64,000 bases of DNA from Terribacillus saccharophilus (GCF_002272745.1 NZ_NPBD01000007.1:434001-498000), one strand, 5' to 3'. Counted from the stretch's first letter, positions 27,254 through 35,672 are shown. The notes: generated by a model from the letters alone, not told the origin. Translations and numbers: made by a program.

Positions 27254-28492
27254 ATGTCCATGCCGAAGGAAGAAGGATTAGATCATAGTCTAGCTTTTTT
27301 AAAAGAAGGCTACGAATTCATCCTGCATCGGAGAAAGGGCTTTCAATCAAATGTGTTCGAGACTACCTTGCTCGGGAAAAAGGCTATTTGTCTTGGTGGG
27401 AAGGAAGGTGCTGCGCTCTTTTATGACCCAGATAAGTTCATTCGTGCTGGAGCAGCTCCGAATCGGCTTGTTAAAACACTATTCGGCAAAGGTGGTGTTC
27501 AGACGCTGGATGGGGAACAGCACCGTAACCGGAAGGCGATGTTCATGTCCATCATGACAAAGACACACCTGCAACAGCTCGATAATTTCTTGGAATTGGA
27601 ATGGGAAAAGGCCAGCGATCAGTGGGAAAAAATCAATCAGATAACATTATATGAAGAATCGCAGAAGATCCTGATGAAGGCAGCATGTGATTGGGCGGGG
27701 GTTCCGCTAGATGATGAGGACAAAAGGACAGAGCAAATGCGAAACCTATTCGAATCACCAGCAGCCGTAGGACCTGCCCACTGGAAGGGGCGAACCTCTC
27801 GTTCTGATGCAGAGGACTGGATCGCCGGACTTGTCGAGCAGGTAAGGAACGGGAATCTGCATGCGACCAAGGAAGGCGCACTCCGTTTCTTTTCCGAGCA
27901 TCGGGATAGTGACGGGAAACTTCTGCCGGAGAGGGTAGTTGCTGTAGAAGTGCTGAACATCCTGCGGCCCATTGTTGCCATTAGTATTTATATTGCATTT
28001 GCTGCACTTGCGCTGCATCAGTTTCCAGGAGAAAGAGAACGGCTGAAAAAAGGAGATGGCAGCATCCGCCGGTTCGTACAGGAAGTTCGCCGCTTCTACC
28101 CATTCTTCCCGGCTACCATGGCGAAAGTGAAACAGGACTTCGAGTGGGAAGGTTATCAATTCAAGGAAGGCACTATGACTCTGCTGGATTTGTATGGTAA
28201 TAATCATGATCCGCATTTATGGGAACAGCCGGATCTATTCCGTCCCGATCGGTTCCTTGACTGGAAAGAAAGCCCGTTTGACTTTATCCCGCAGGGCGGC
28301 GGGGACTTTGACATGGGACATCGCTGTGCAGGAGAGTGGGTTACGATACAAGTGATGGAAGTGAGCGTTGATTTTCTCGTAAACCGCCTGCAATATAATG
28401 TACCGGAACAGGATTATAGCTATAGTCATTCCTCCATGCCAAGCATGCCGAAGAGTCAGATGATACTATCTGATGTTCAAAGAATGTCCTGA
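27254..28492 (+). CDS. Cytochrome P450 CYP152 family fatty-acid peroxygenase (YbdT-like)
   Basis: H2O2-dependent fatty-acid hydroxylase of 412 residues, cytoplasmic. The heme loop PQGGGDFDMGHRCAGEW carries the thiolate Cys near residue 361. The I-helix region has LRPIVAIS, where CYP152 enzymes use an Arg-Pro pair that salt-bridges the fatty-acid carboxylate in place of the usual acid-alcohol pair. EVRRFYPFFPA supplies the K-helix motif. Close in length and motifs to B. subtilis CYP152A1 (YbdT, 417 residues). No redox partner gene is needed or present. Confidence 0.9.
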   Translation: MSMPKEEGLDHSLAFLKEGYEFILHRRKGFQSNVFETTLLGKKAICLGGKEGAALFYDPDKFIRAGAAPNRLVKTLFGKGGVQTLDGEQHRNRKAMFMSIMTKTHLQQLDNFLELEWEKASDQWEKINQITLYEESQKILMKAACDWAGVPLDDEDKRTEQMRNLFESPAAVGPAHWKGRTSRSDAEDWIAGLVEQVRNGNLHATKEGALRFFSEHRDSDGKLLPERVVAVEVLNILRPIVAISIYIAFAALALHQFPGERERLKKGDGSIRRFVQEVRRFYPFFPATMAKVKQDFEWEGYQFKEGTMTLLDLYGNNHDPHLWEQPDLFRPDRFLDWKESPFDFIPQGGGDFDMGHRCAGEWVTIQVMEVSVDFLVNRLQYNVPEQDYSYSHSSMPSMPKSQMILSDVQRMS

Positions 28493-28497
28493 AAGCA

Positions 28498-28535
28498 AGA
28501 ACTCCGTTGATTTTGTCAGTGGAGTTCTATTTTAG
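28498..28535 (+). terminator. Rho-independent terminator
   Basis: AGAACTCC pairs with GGAGTTCT across a 15-base loop; followed by ATTTTAG. Confidence 0.7.
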
Positions 28536-28701
28536 TTTGTAAAAAACTTCATATAAGGTAACCTGAAATAAATAGATAAAACATTATGATCTAGAATATA
28601 GTACAATTTTATGGTTATGTTTAAAATGAGATTGTCCTATTTGCAATATAGGCTCAGTCCTTAAAAATTTGAGAAACCAAGCATAAAGAGGGGATATTAG
28701 C

Positions 28702-29955
28702 ATGGAAACAGAGTGGTACAAACTAGATAGTGCTGGTAAGCTTTATGCTTCTACTGTTTCTTCCAGGGTCTCCACTGTCTTTCGTCTTTCTGTAAGTATG
28801 TATAAATCTATCAACCCTGCATTTCTTCAAGAAGCTTTAGAGGAGACATTAGAAGAGATATCTTCTTTTAAAGTTATCGTAAAAAGAGGCGTATTTTGGT
28901 ACTACTTCGAAAAAACATCAACTATTCCTACTGTATCTGAAGAGCATTATTACCCTTGTTCTAATCTATTTTTCAGAGGTCGCAACACATTTCCTTACAG
29001 AGTGCTTTACTATAATAAAAAAATCTCTTTAGAATTATCCCATATGTTGACGGATGGCACTGGAGGAATAGAATTTTTAAAGCTATTAATAAGAAACTAC
29101 TTGAAAAGAGAAGGCGTTATTGTTCCCTGTGTAAGAAAAAAAATAAGTAACTTTAACTTTGATAACGCCTTTTTTCACCATTACGAAAAGATGGTTCCAA
29201 ACTGGCAGGACACTCTGGATAAAGCCTATAAGCTTCCGTTAAGATTGGACAAAAGAGGCGTGTATCATGTTACAACTGGTAAATTAGAGATCAAAGAATT
29301 GAAGAACATAGCAAAGCAATACCAAACAAGTATCACTACTTATTTGTTAGCGTTATATGCTGAAATATTGATTGATATTCAAGCACAAAATTCGAAAACA
29401 AGAAAACCTATTACAATCAATGTACCTGTCAACTTGCGTAATTTCTTTGAAACGAATACATTAAAAAATTTCTTTGTCAGTGTTCCGGTAACGATCGATC
29501 CTCGTCTAGGTACATATAGTTTTGAGGATATCATTGAAACGATTAGTATAGAGCTAAAACGATATTTAAATGATAAACAGTTAAAAAGGTTAATTGCCCG
29601 CGGGGTGAGAGGAGAACGGAACTTTCTGCTTCGGGCGCTGCCTTTGTTTATGAAGGATTGGATTTCTCCAATGGTGCATGCCAGGTTCGGAGAAAACCTG
29701 TATACAAGCTCAATTTCCAATTTAGGAGTAATATCACTTGAAGAAGAATTAGAAAAACATGTTGAGCGGTTTGAATTTTATCCCCCGCCAAGTATCGGTA
29801 ACAAGATAAAAGCAGGAGTAATAAGCTACAAGGATGATATGTATATTACTTTTGGTAATTTGTCGAACGATCGGCTAGTAGAAAGAATGTTCTTTAGAAA
29901 ATTAGTTAAAGAAGGCGTACAAATAAAAATTGAAACAAACAGGAGTGCATATTAA
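28702..29955 (+). CDS. Condensation-domain-like acyltransferase (HxxxDG), function unknown
   Basis: A 417-residue protein of the CoA-dependent acyltransferase/condensation superfamily (PapA, alcohol acetyltransferase, wax synthase). The catalytic motif is SHMLTDG: His114, Asp118, Gly119. A second landmark, TINVPVNLRNFF near residues 235-246, resembles the DFGWG-side bridge region. No signal peptide or clear membrane helix. The acyl donor and acceptor are unknown. It ends in a TAATG overlap with a membrane zinc-ribbon gene, so the two are one operon. The DNA is visibly AT-richer than its surroundings (18 of 60 bases G+C at 28981-29040 against 31 of 60 at 27901-27960), suggesting horizontal acquisition. 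Confidence 0.78.
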   Translation: METEWYKLDSAGKLYASTVSSRVSTVFRLSVSMYKSINPAFLQEALEETLEEISSFKVIVKRGVFWYYFEKTSTIPTVSEEHYYPCSNLFFRGRNTFPYRVLYYNKKISLELSHMLTDGTGGIEFLKLLIRNYLKREGVIVPCVRKKISNFNFDNAFFHHYEKMVPNWQDTLDKAYKLPLRLDKRGVYHVTTGKLEIKELKNIAKQYQTSITTYLLALYAEILIDIQAQNSKTRKPITINVPVNLRNFFETNTLKNFFVSVPVTIDPRLGTYSFEDIIETISIELKRYLNDKQLKRLIARGVRGERNFLLRALPLFMKDWISPMVHARFGENLYTSSISNLGVISLEEELEKHVERFEFYPPPSIGNKIKAGVISYKDDMYITFGNLSNDRLVERMFFRKLVKEGVQIKIETNRSAY

Positions 29956-30668
29956 TGGCTTACTGTCCTAAATGCGGGGTCAGTGTTGAGAAGGACCAAG
30001 TTCCTTGTCCGCTATGCTTTACCTATATACCAAAAATAGTGAGCGATGAAGAATTGTTGGATGAAAATGGATTTCCTACATACTATAGTTTATATGAGAA
30101 TCTAGTGAATTTTTTCATACGTGTTGTATATCGTGTTCTCTGTGTTTTGATGATCCTGGGTTTCCTCATTCCTACACTAATAGATGTCATATTGAATAAA
30201 GCGTTGACCTGGTCTTTATATAGCAACTTATCTATCCTTATAAGTTGGAGCTTTCTGTACGTTGCATTTGGCTATGTAAAAGGAACAAGAGATAAGATTA
30301 TCGTCATATTGATTACTATATGCGTAGGGTTACTAGGATTTGATCTAATCAATGGATATGCAGGATGGTCTGTCGAGATAGCATTCCCACTCCTGGTTAT
30401 GACCTTGTTATTGCTGGTAATAAATATAGCTATTTTTAAAAGGAATAGAAGCTGGTTTCGCCAAAGCGGTTATGTTATTTTTTCGATTCTTATACTCCTC
30501 ATCGGAATAGAATTTATAGTAGGCAGATATTCAAATACGGATAATATTGTTTTTCATTCTGTGGATGAGCTTCTTCCGTCCACTTTATTAGGTTCTATTT
30601 TACTGCTGATATCGTATAGGATGCCTAAAAAGTGGGTAGAGAAGTTGAAGCGGAAATTTCATATTTAA
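29955..30668 (+). CDS. Zinc-ribbon integral membrane protein (DUF6320-like)
   Basis: A 237-residue protein. The N-terminus holds a C4 zinc ribbon, CPKCG...CPLC (residues 4-20), followed by a cytoplasmic stretch and six or so hydrophobic helices from residue 50 to 220; a basic KKWVEKLKRKF tail closes it. I recall this domain order as DUF6320, often beside condensation-like acyltransferases in Firmicutes, but that association is from memory. It is translationally coupled to the acyltransferase and would place the system at the membrane. Function is not known. Confidence 0.7.
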   Translation: MAYCPKCGVSVEKDQVPCPLCFTYIPKIVSDEELLDENGFPTYYSLYENLVNFFIRVVYRVLCVLMILGFLIPTLIDVILNKALTWSLYSNLSILISWSFLYVAFGYVKGTRDKIIVILITICVGLLGFDLINGYAGWSVEIAFPLLVMTLLLLVINIAIFKRNRSWFRQSGYVIFSILILLIGIEFIVGRYSNTDNIVFHSVDELLPSTLLGSILLLISYRMPKKWVEKLKRKFHI

Positions 30669-30705
30669 TTTAGATGTTTAGTTGAAAACCTAAAAATCTT
30701 ATAAA

Positions 30706-30749
30706 GACGTTCGTAAATTTATCATGTTAATTTACGGACGTTTTTTTGT
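30706..30749 (+). terminator. Rho-independent terminator
   Basis: ACGTTCGTAAATT pairs with AATTTACGGACGT (one G-T pair) and is followed by TTTTTT. It closes the AT-rich two-gene operon. Confidence 0.85.
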
Positions 30750-30778
30750 TTGTATTTTTTTCATTGGCTTGATACGCA

Positions 30779-30865
30779 CTAGGAGCGATAAGGGCGTTCA
30801 CGCAGGGCTTCCTTGCTTATTCCTCCGTTCTAACCGGAAACGGAACGGTCACCTCCGCCTTTCGT
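30779..30865 (-). repeat. Palindromic intergenic repeat, copy D (diverged or internally deleted)
   Basis: Reverse-strand relative of the repeat seen three times near 46 kb. It shares the AAAGGCGGAGGTGACCGTTC edge and the GGAATAAGCAAGGAAGCCC centre, but its distal half is shortened and rearranged (GCGATAAGGGCGTTCACGC). Confidence 0.6.
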
Positions 30866-30866
30866 G

Positions 30867-30983
30867 ATCTAGCTCCAGAAACCAGAAACTGCGATATAGG
30901 TGATAAATCCCTGCGTGGGGAAGGACGCCCACTCCGGGCTTTCTCGCCTATCCCTCCGTTTCTAAACGGATTCTTACGCCTTT
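30867..30983 (-). repeat. Palindromic intergenic repeat, copy E (complete)
   Basis: A full 117-bp copy in reverse orientation. It is bounded by AGCTAGAT and AAAGGCGTAAGAA, contains GCCCGGAGTGGGCG with a CCCACGCAGGG-like partner in its centre, and aligns end to end with the 46-kb copies. Confidence 0.8.
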
Positions 30984-30984
30984 C

Positions 30985-31002
30985 GTAAGACCAAAGTCTT
31001 AC
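30985..31002. promoter_or_regulatory. Inverted repeat upstream of the lia-type operon
   Basis: GTAAGAC-CAAA-GTCTTAC, a perfect 7-4-7 inverted repeat, lies 80 bp upstream of the liaI-like start and directly after repeat copy E. It is a candidate LiaR operator by position and symmetry; I cannot confirm the B. subtilis consensus from memory. Confidence 0.5.
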
Positions 31003-31081
31003 TCAAGTTATGGCTTGGGGTCGTTATGGGGGAGCGGGGATAGCGGTAGACTAGGAGTATGAAAGAAAGGAGAGAGGCTTG

Positions 31082-31384
31082 ATGAAGAAGGTGCTATTGA
31101 TCATCGGTGCGGTTATTGCTGCCGCAGTGCTCTTGGCGAATCTGGGCTCGCTGCTTGTGCTGGCCATCAGTGTGGCAATTGGTTATTACGGGCTAAGGAG
31201 GTTCATTCTTACAGATAGCGTCGGTGCCAAGATTGGCTGGGGTGTAGTAATTGGAATTGGTGTATGCATTTCACTTTCCAATCTGCCGGCGTTGATTGGG
31301 TTGGTTGCTCTAGCGGTTTTGTATTATTTGTACCGGGCTTGGAAGAAGGATAAGGAAGCTGAGAAGTTCGATTATACACTTTGA
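31082..31384 (+). CDS. LiaI-like membrane protein
   Basis: A 100-residue hydrophobic protein with three or four helices (about 4-25, 27-40, 50-66, 68-84) and a charged C-terminus (AWKKDKEAEKFDYTL). Its position ahead of a PspA/LiaH-type gene and LiaFSR matches LiaI, the membrane anchor for LiaH in B. subtilis. ATG at 31082 follows AAAGGAGAGAGG; the preceding in-frame TTG is not needed. It should be the first and most strongly induced gene during cell-wall antibiotic stress. Confidence 0.72.
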   Translation: MKKVLLIIGAVIAAAVLLANLGSLLVLAISVAIGYYGLRRFILTDSVGAKIGWGVVIGIGVCISLSNLPALIGLVALAVLYYLYRAWKKDKEAEKFDYTL

Positions 31385-31401
31385 TTGAAAGGAGGAGCAT
31401 A

Positions 31402-31566
31402 GTGGACGATTACTTGGAGCAGCGGATACGTGTGCTGGAATTGGAAGTGGAGGAACTCAAGGAGAAGGCTAAGCCAAATCGGCAGGATAACACATGGATT
31501 TGGGCATTTATCCCGATTTTGGCACTGCTCATCCCAGTATTGGCCCTTGTCGGGGATATATTCTAA
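31402..31566 (+). CDS. 54-residue coiled-coil/single-pass membrane protein in the lia operon
   Basis: Starts with GTG at 31402, 7 bases after a perfect AAAGGAGGAG. Residues 4-24 form a charged heptad-like helix (IRVLELEVEELKEK), then a polar turn, then one hydrophobic helix at 32-50. It has no counterpart in the B. subtilis liaIHGFSR operon. Placed between the LiaI-like anchor and the LiaH-like coiled-coil protein, it may take part in recruiting LiaH to the membrane; that is inference. Confidence 0.75.
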   Translation: MDDYLEQRIRVLELEVEELKEKAKPNRQDNTWIWAFIPILALLIPVLALVGDIF

Positions 31567-31587
31567 ACAAAAAAAGGAGAGGTACAC

Positions 31588-32211
31588 ATGGAAAACATTT
31601 TTACTCGAATCAAACAGGCGGTAGCAGCAGATTTTCACGAAATCTTGGATAAGAAGGAAGAAAAGAATCCGACGGTTCAGCTTAGCCAATATATACGTCA
31701 ATGCGAGCAGCAAGCGAAAAAGATTCGCGAATTGATCGAAAAGCAATATCAGCTCAAGCATGATTTCACGAAGGAATACCATGCGGCGCAGGCGATGGCG
31801 GATAAGCGCGAGAGACAGGCAAAACTTGCTGCCGAGCAGGGCGAAGCAGAACTTGCTGAACAAGCGCAGAACGAACGCGAGCAATATCAGGAGCGTGCAG
31901 ACAAGATTAAAACGATGATGGAAAAAGCGAGCACTGACCTGCAAGAGCTTGAGAAGAAATACGTGCAGATGAAGCATAAGCTAAAAGATCTTTATGTAAA
32001 GAAAATGGAGTTCGCAGAGCGTGAGAATGTCGCAAAAGCGCATCGGAGCATGAATGAAATTTTGAAACATAAACCGGAATTCGAATTTGCTACTAACAAA
32101 TTTAATGATTTGGAAGGTTATATAGACCGTTTAGAACGGAAAGTCGACGCGGATTATCGGAAAATGACGCTGGATGCCAAGCTTGCAGAGCTCGAGAAGA
32201 AATCTAGTTAA
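31588..32211 (+). CDS. liaH: PspA/IM30 family protein (LiaH-like)
   Basis: A 207-residue, almost entirely helical phage-shock-type protein. Long coiled coil runs from about residue 25 to 150, rich in Glu, Lys, Gln and Ala; the N-terminal MENIFTRIKQAVAADFHEILDKKEEKNP is the membrane-binding amphipathic helix and loop typical of PspA/LiaH. Such proteins assemble into rings or rods on the inner membrane and protect it under envelope stress. Ribosome binding site AAAAGGAGAGG. A hairpin follows before liaF. Confidence 0.88.
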   Translation: MENIFTRIKQAVAADFHEILDKKEEKNPTVQLSQYIRQCEQQAKKIRELIEKQYQLKHDFTKEYHAAQAMADKRERQAKLAAEQGEAELAEQAQNEREQYQERADKIKTMMEKASTDLQELEKKYVQMKHKLKDLYVKKMEFAERENVAKAHRSMNEILKHKPEFEFATNKFNDLEGYIDRLERKVDADYRKMTLDAKLAELEKKSS

Positions 32212-32234
32212 AATAGGCACATCATGGTAATCTA

Positions 32235-32268
32235 GGAAGGACACAGGCGGCTGTGTGCTTCCTTATTT
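32235..32268 (+). terminator. Attenuating hairpin between liaH and liaF
   Basis: GGAAG-ACACAG pairs with CTGTGT-CTTCC (one G-G mismatch), GCGG loop, then TTATTT. The short tail suggests partial termination, separating highly induced liaIH from the constitutive regulatory genes. Confidence 0.7.
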
Positions 32269-32298
32269 ACACTTGCCGCATGAAAGGAGTGCCTCGGA

Positions 32299-33018
32299 GT
32301 GAAGCCTAATGATATGATCCGCTGGCTGCTGATCACAGCAGCTGTCGTTTTTGTGGCTGAATTACTGCTGTCGGGGACAGGTGTGCTGATCGGAATTGGT
32401 TTGGGTATTCTGTTCATCTATCTTGGAAAGCGGCAGCTATCCGGTCGTAAAGGAACGATTTTGTTTTGGATAGGTATATTCATAGTCGCCATGAGTTTAT
32501 TGCAATCATTCGCTTTTTATCTTGTACTGACAGCGGGTATCATCTATTACTTTACGAAAATCCATGACAGTACAACGAGTAAACCGCAAACTTATCAGCC
32601 TTCCTTTGATCAGGCCGCCTCAGAGGAGCAGGTATTCGAACAGAAGTCTCTATTCCAAAACAGCTGGTTTGGCGCTCAGTCTGCAGGCAGCAGCGTTTAT
32701 GAGTGGCAGGATACGAATATCCAGTCCTTCATCGGTGATACAATCATCGATTTAAATTATACAGTGTTGCCAAAAGAAGAGGCAGTCCTGATGGTACGAA
32801 AAGTACTCGGAAATGTACGAATCATTGTTCCATATGATATTGAAGTGGATGTTCATCATTCAGTTGTTTACGGCTCAGTCGCGATTTTCGACCACAGAGA
32901 ACAGAACTGCTGGAATAAAGTGATTCATATGCGTACGAAAGGCTATCAGCAATCATCCCAGCGCATAAAGATTGTTACGAGTGTAGTAGCCGGTAAGCTG
33001 GAGGTGGTGCGCGTATGA
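32299..33018 (+). CDS. liaF: LiaF-like inhibitor of the LiaRS two-component system
   Basis: A 239-residue membrane protein. Four helices in the first 90 residues (including LITAAVVFVAELLLSG and IGLGILFIYLG) are followed by a soluble C-terminal domain starting near residue 140 (WQDTNIQSFIGDTIIDLNYTVLPKEE), the LiaF/VraT domain. In relatives it keeps the kinase LiaS off without stress. It starts with GTG at 32299; an upstream ATG at 32280 hits a stop. It overlaps liaS by 4 bp. Confidence 0.88.
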   Translation: MKPNDMIRWLLITAAVVFVAELLLSGTGVLIGIGLGILFIYLGKRQLSGRKGTILFWIGIFIVAMSLLQSFAFYLVLTAGIIYYFTKIHDSTTSKPQTYQPSFDQAASEEQVFEQKSLFQNSWFGAQSAGSSVYEWQDTNIQSFIGDTIIDLNYTVLPKEEAVLMVRKVLGNVRIIVPYDIEVDVHHSVVYGSVAIFDHREQNCWNKVIHMRTKGYQQSSQRIKIVTSVVAGKLEVVRV

Positions 33019-34058
33019 GTAATATCGTAAAACGCCATGTTGGCTTCGGCATGCTGTACAGTCTGCTTTTACTGGCTGGATTAGCTGTACTATACATTAT
33101 CGATTTTCCGGTGGATGATTGGAAAGATATCTGGACGATGCATGAAAGCACCGTACCGTTTTTAATTGCAGCGCCGCTCTTTGTTCTTTTTTCTGGGGCT
33201 ATTCTCGGATTGTTCTCCGGGCTGTATTGGCGTAAGCGCTGGCATCAGGCTACACGGGAAATGGAAAGTATCCGTGAAGGCCAGCAGCCATTAAAGAAAC
33301 GCAGCTTCAGCATAACCGAGCTGCAGCAGACATGGGCTGAACTGGAACGTCTACAGACTTATATGAACGAACAGGCTAAGCTCGCACAAAAGCTGACGAA
33401 TGAGCGGGTGATCGACCGCGAAGAAGAAGTTCAGCGTATTGTGTCGGAAGAGCGGAATCGCCTGGCAAGAGAGCTGCATGATTCAGTTAGTCAGGAGCTT
33501 TTTGCAGCATCTATGCTGATCTCTGCTTTGACAGAATCGGAGGAAGAAGAGACAGCGCTCTTTAAAGCACTGAAGCAGCTGGAGGCAATGGTTCAGCAAT
33601 CACAGCTGGAGATGCGTGCACTGCTTCTTCACCTAAGACCGGCTGCGCTGAAAGGGAAGACAGTGCAGGAAGGAATGGAGCTGCTCTTAGAGGATCTGCG
33701 GGCAAAGGTACCCTTATCAATCGATTGGGAACTGGATACATTTCCTGTGGAAAAAGGTATCGAGGACCAGCTGTTCCGAATCGTGCAGGAGTCCGTATCA
33801 AATACGCTGCGTCATGCAAAAGCGGAAAGCTTGTCCATCAAACTTCTGCAGCGTGACAGCTTTATTATCCTGCTTGTTGCGGATGATGGCGTCGGTTTTG
33901 AAATGGGCACCGAACAGCCAGGAGCATACGGGTTACAAAATATGAAGGAGCGGGCTGCGGAAATCGGCGCTCATCTGCGGGTAGTAAGTGTGCCGAAGCA
34001 AGGCACACGCTTAGAGGTACGCGTTCCAATGCTTGACAGAGAGGAAGAAGAAGCATGA
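33015..34058 (+). CDS. liaS: Envelope-stress sensor histidine kinase LiaS
   Basis: Intramembrane-sensing kinase of 347 residues: two helices (about 10-30 and 49-69) with a very short external loop, a HAMP-like linker, a HisKA_3 dimerisation helix with the phospho-accepting His in [15 protein letters not shown] near 156, and an HATPase domain ([30 protein letters not shown]). The architecture equals LiaS/VraS. Starts in an ATGA overlap with liaF and ends in an ATGA overlap with liaR. Confidence 0.93.
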   Translation: MSNIVKRHVGFGMLYSLLLLAGLAVLYIIDFPVDDWKDIWTMHESTVPFLIAAPLFVLFSGAILGLFSGLYWRKRWHQATREMESIREGQQPLKKRSFSITELQQTWAELERLQTYMNEQAKLAQKLTNERVIDREEEVQRIVSEERNRLARELHDSVSQELFAASMLISALTESEEEETALFKALKQLEAMVQQSQLEMRALLLHLRPAALKGKTVQEGMELLLEDLRAKVPLSIDWELDTFPVEKGIEDQLFRIVQESVSNTLRHAKAESLSIKLLQRDSFIILLVADDGVGFEMGTEQPGAYGLQNMKERAAEIGAHLRVVSVPKQGTRLEVRVPMLDREEEEA

Positions 34059-34687
34059 TCAAGGTACTTTTTGTAGACGATCATGAGATGGTTCGAATCG
34101 GTGTTTCGGCATATCTATCCACGCAAGCCGATATCGAGGTGATCGGGGAAGCAGATAACGGAGAGGATGCAGTACAGCTGGCACTAGATCTGCGTCCGGA
34201 TATCATCTTGATGGATCTTGTAATGGACCGTATGGACGGAATAGAGGCGACCAGGCAAATCGTAGCTGCTTGGCCAGAAGCCAAGGTAATCGTCGTCACA
34301 AGTTTCCTGGACGATGATAAAGTATATCCAGCCTTGGAAGCAGGAGCTGCCAGCTATCTGCTGAAAACATCCAAAGCTTCTGAGATAGCGAAGGCAATCA
34401 GATCTACATATAATGGCACAGCTGTCTTCGAGCCGGAAGTGACGAATAAAGTGATGGCACGAATGCGAAAGCCTCAAGCTCCCGTATTGCATGATACGTT
34501 GACAGCGAGGGAGCAAGAAGTACTGCTTTTGATCGCAAAGGGCAGGTCGAACCAGGAAATCGCCTCTGAGCTGTTCATTGCTTTGAAGACAGTCAAAGTA
34601 CATGTCAGCAATATTCTGAGTAAGCTTGAAGTGCAGGACCGGACACAAGCAGCAATCTATGTTCATGAGAAGGGGCTTCTTCAGTGA
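34055..34687 (+). CDS. liaR: Response regulator LiaR (NarL/LuxR type)
   Basis: 210 residues. Receiver domain with Asp8-Asp9, phosphorylatable Asp54 (IILMDLVMD) and Lys near 105 (YLLKTSK); C-terminal LuxR-type HTH from about 145 ([22 protein letters not shown]). Phosphorylated by LiaS and expected to activate the liaI-like promoter. Last gene of the operon, followed by a strong terminator. Confidence 0.93.
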   Translation: MIKVLFVDDHEMVRIGVSAYLSTQADIEVIGEADNGEDAVQLALDLRPDIILMDLVMDRMDGIEATRQIVAAWPEAKVIVVTSFLDDDKVYPALEAGAASYLLKTSKASEIAKAIRSTYNGTAVFEPEVTNKVMARMRKPQAPVLHDTLTAREQEVLLLIAKGRSNQEIASELFIALKTVKVHVSNILSKLEVQDRTQAAIYVHEKGLLQ

Positions 34688-34721
34688 AAATGAGTTGAGA
34701 CACAAATGTTTCAGCAAAATG

Positions 34722-34780
34722 AAAACCCGAACTATAATGCGAATCTTCAACAAAGATTTGCATAAGTTCGGGTTTCTTTC
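34722..34780 (+). terminator. Terminator of the lia operon, part of a dispersed repeat
   Basis: AAAACCCGAACT pairs with AGTTCGGGTTT, with an inner ATGCGAATCTT/AAGATTTGCAT helix, then TCTTTC. The same outer stem and flanks recur after znuA near 61363-61406, so this terminator belongs to a repeated element. Confidence 0.9.
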
Positions 34781-34801
34781 GCGATAATTCATACTAGCGT
34801 A

Positions 34802-34955
34802 GGCAGAATACGGAGACTCCTCGAAAATACAAACCAATTTTCTTCGTGCGAAGCTTTCCTTGTCCTACGGGAACAGCACGAGCTGAAGACCCCGCAGTGG
34901 TGGTTTTTCCACGAGGAGGCTGAGGCCGTGCCCGTGGAAAGCGGAGTTTTCTGCC
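34802..34955. repeat. 154-bp palindromic intergenic element inserted in a terminator repeat
   Basis: Bounded by inverted ends GGCAGAA and TTCTGCC. The core, GGGAACAGCACGAGCTGAAG and GAGGAGGCTGAGGCCGTGCC, is one I remember as common between genes of many Bacillaceae. Between GGAGACTCCT and CCTACGGG there is about 45 bp that the usual form lacks. Left and right flanks match the element-free copy near 61.4 kb. Confidence 0.75.
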
Positions 34956-35022
34956 GAAGCGGTGCTCAGGAATATTGTTCGTTTTAGAGCAATATTTTAG
35001 TTATGTCCCAGCCCTGTTTTAT
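34956..35022. repeat. Right part of the dispersed terminator repeat
   Basis: GGTGCTCAG-AATATT-TT-GTTTT...GCAA...TTATG-C-CAG at 34961-35011 matches 61411-61463 with scattered substitutions. The rest of the 34688-35022 gap holds only the terminator and the palindromic element; no gene is seen. Confidence 0.7.
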
Positions 35023-35658
35023 TTACAAGCCGAAAGTATCATTCGGAATATACAGCTTGAAGCTGAGATTATCATTCGATAAATCAAATTGTTCTACTTC
35101 CACATGGAAATTGTTCTCTAATTCCATTTGGGTAACAGCAACATAGATGGATTCTTCATCCGGATTAATGGTTACCCACTCCGGCGTTTTATAATATCTA
35201 TCTATATATTTGAGTACTTTATCATTCGGCAGTGAAAGACTGCCGAGTGAGATATCTCGTTGTACAAGCAACAGATCTCCGTTATCCTGTACCTGCGGCT
35301 CGAGCGTCATCTGCAGCGGAATCCGCACGCCGAATGCTGTAATACCTCCACTTAGCTCCACCGCATCATCACCTAGTACAACAGAATAATTATCGGAATT
35401 ATCATTAAGCTCTTTATCGATATATGCATTTATCAGTTCATTGACATTTGCTTTTGTTGAGCTGATTGTGAACTCAGAGGAGTCAGAGCTGTCAAATTGT
35501 GCTTCTTTCGGCGGGTCGGGTGCTGGACTGAATGCCGGAAGGAAAATGAGCAGCAATAAAAGCAGCAGAATGATACCATTTGCGATAGCTAATATTTTAA
35601 AGTATTTCTTCCAGTCACGCTGCTTCGGTGGCTGAGATTCGTTCTTCCTGTTTTCCAC
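35023..35658 (-). CDS. ypmS: Membrane-anchored DUF2140 protein (YpmS)
   Basis: A 211-residue protein: basic cytoplasmic N-terminus, one membrane helix at about 22-42 (ILAIANGIILLLLLLLIFL), then an extracytoplasmic domain with the family features KANVNELINAYI and VELSGGITAFGVRIPL. Function is unknown, although the ypmR-ypmS pair is conserved across bacilli. It lies 14 bp downstream of ypmR and is surely co-transcribed. Confidence 0.85.
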   Translation of the reverse strand: MENRKNESQPPKQRDWKKYFKILAIANGIILLLLLLLIFLPAFSPAPDPPKEAQFDSSDSSEFTISSTKANVNELINAYIDKELNDNSDNYSVVLGDDAVELSGGITAFGVRIPLQMTLEPQVQDNGDLLLVQRDISLGSLSLPNDKVLKYIDRYYKTPEWVTINPDEESIYVAVTQMELENNFHVEVEQFDLSNDNLSFKLYIPNDTFGL

Positions 35659-35672
35659 GATACATCACCTGC

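Noticed and set aside
31372-31977. 201-residue minus-strand frame in the lia operon
   Set aside because: Shadow of the liaH-like gene; Cys/Phe/Leu-rich, low-complexity composition typical of an antisense reading.
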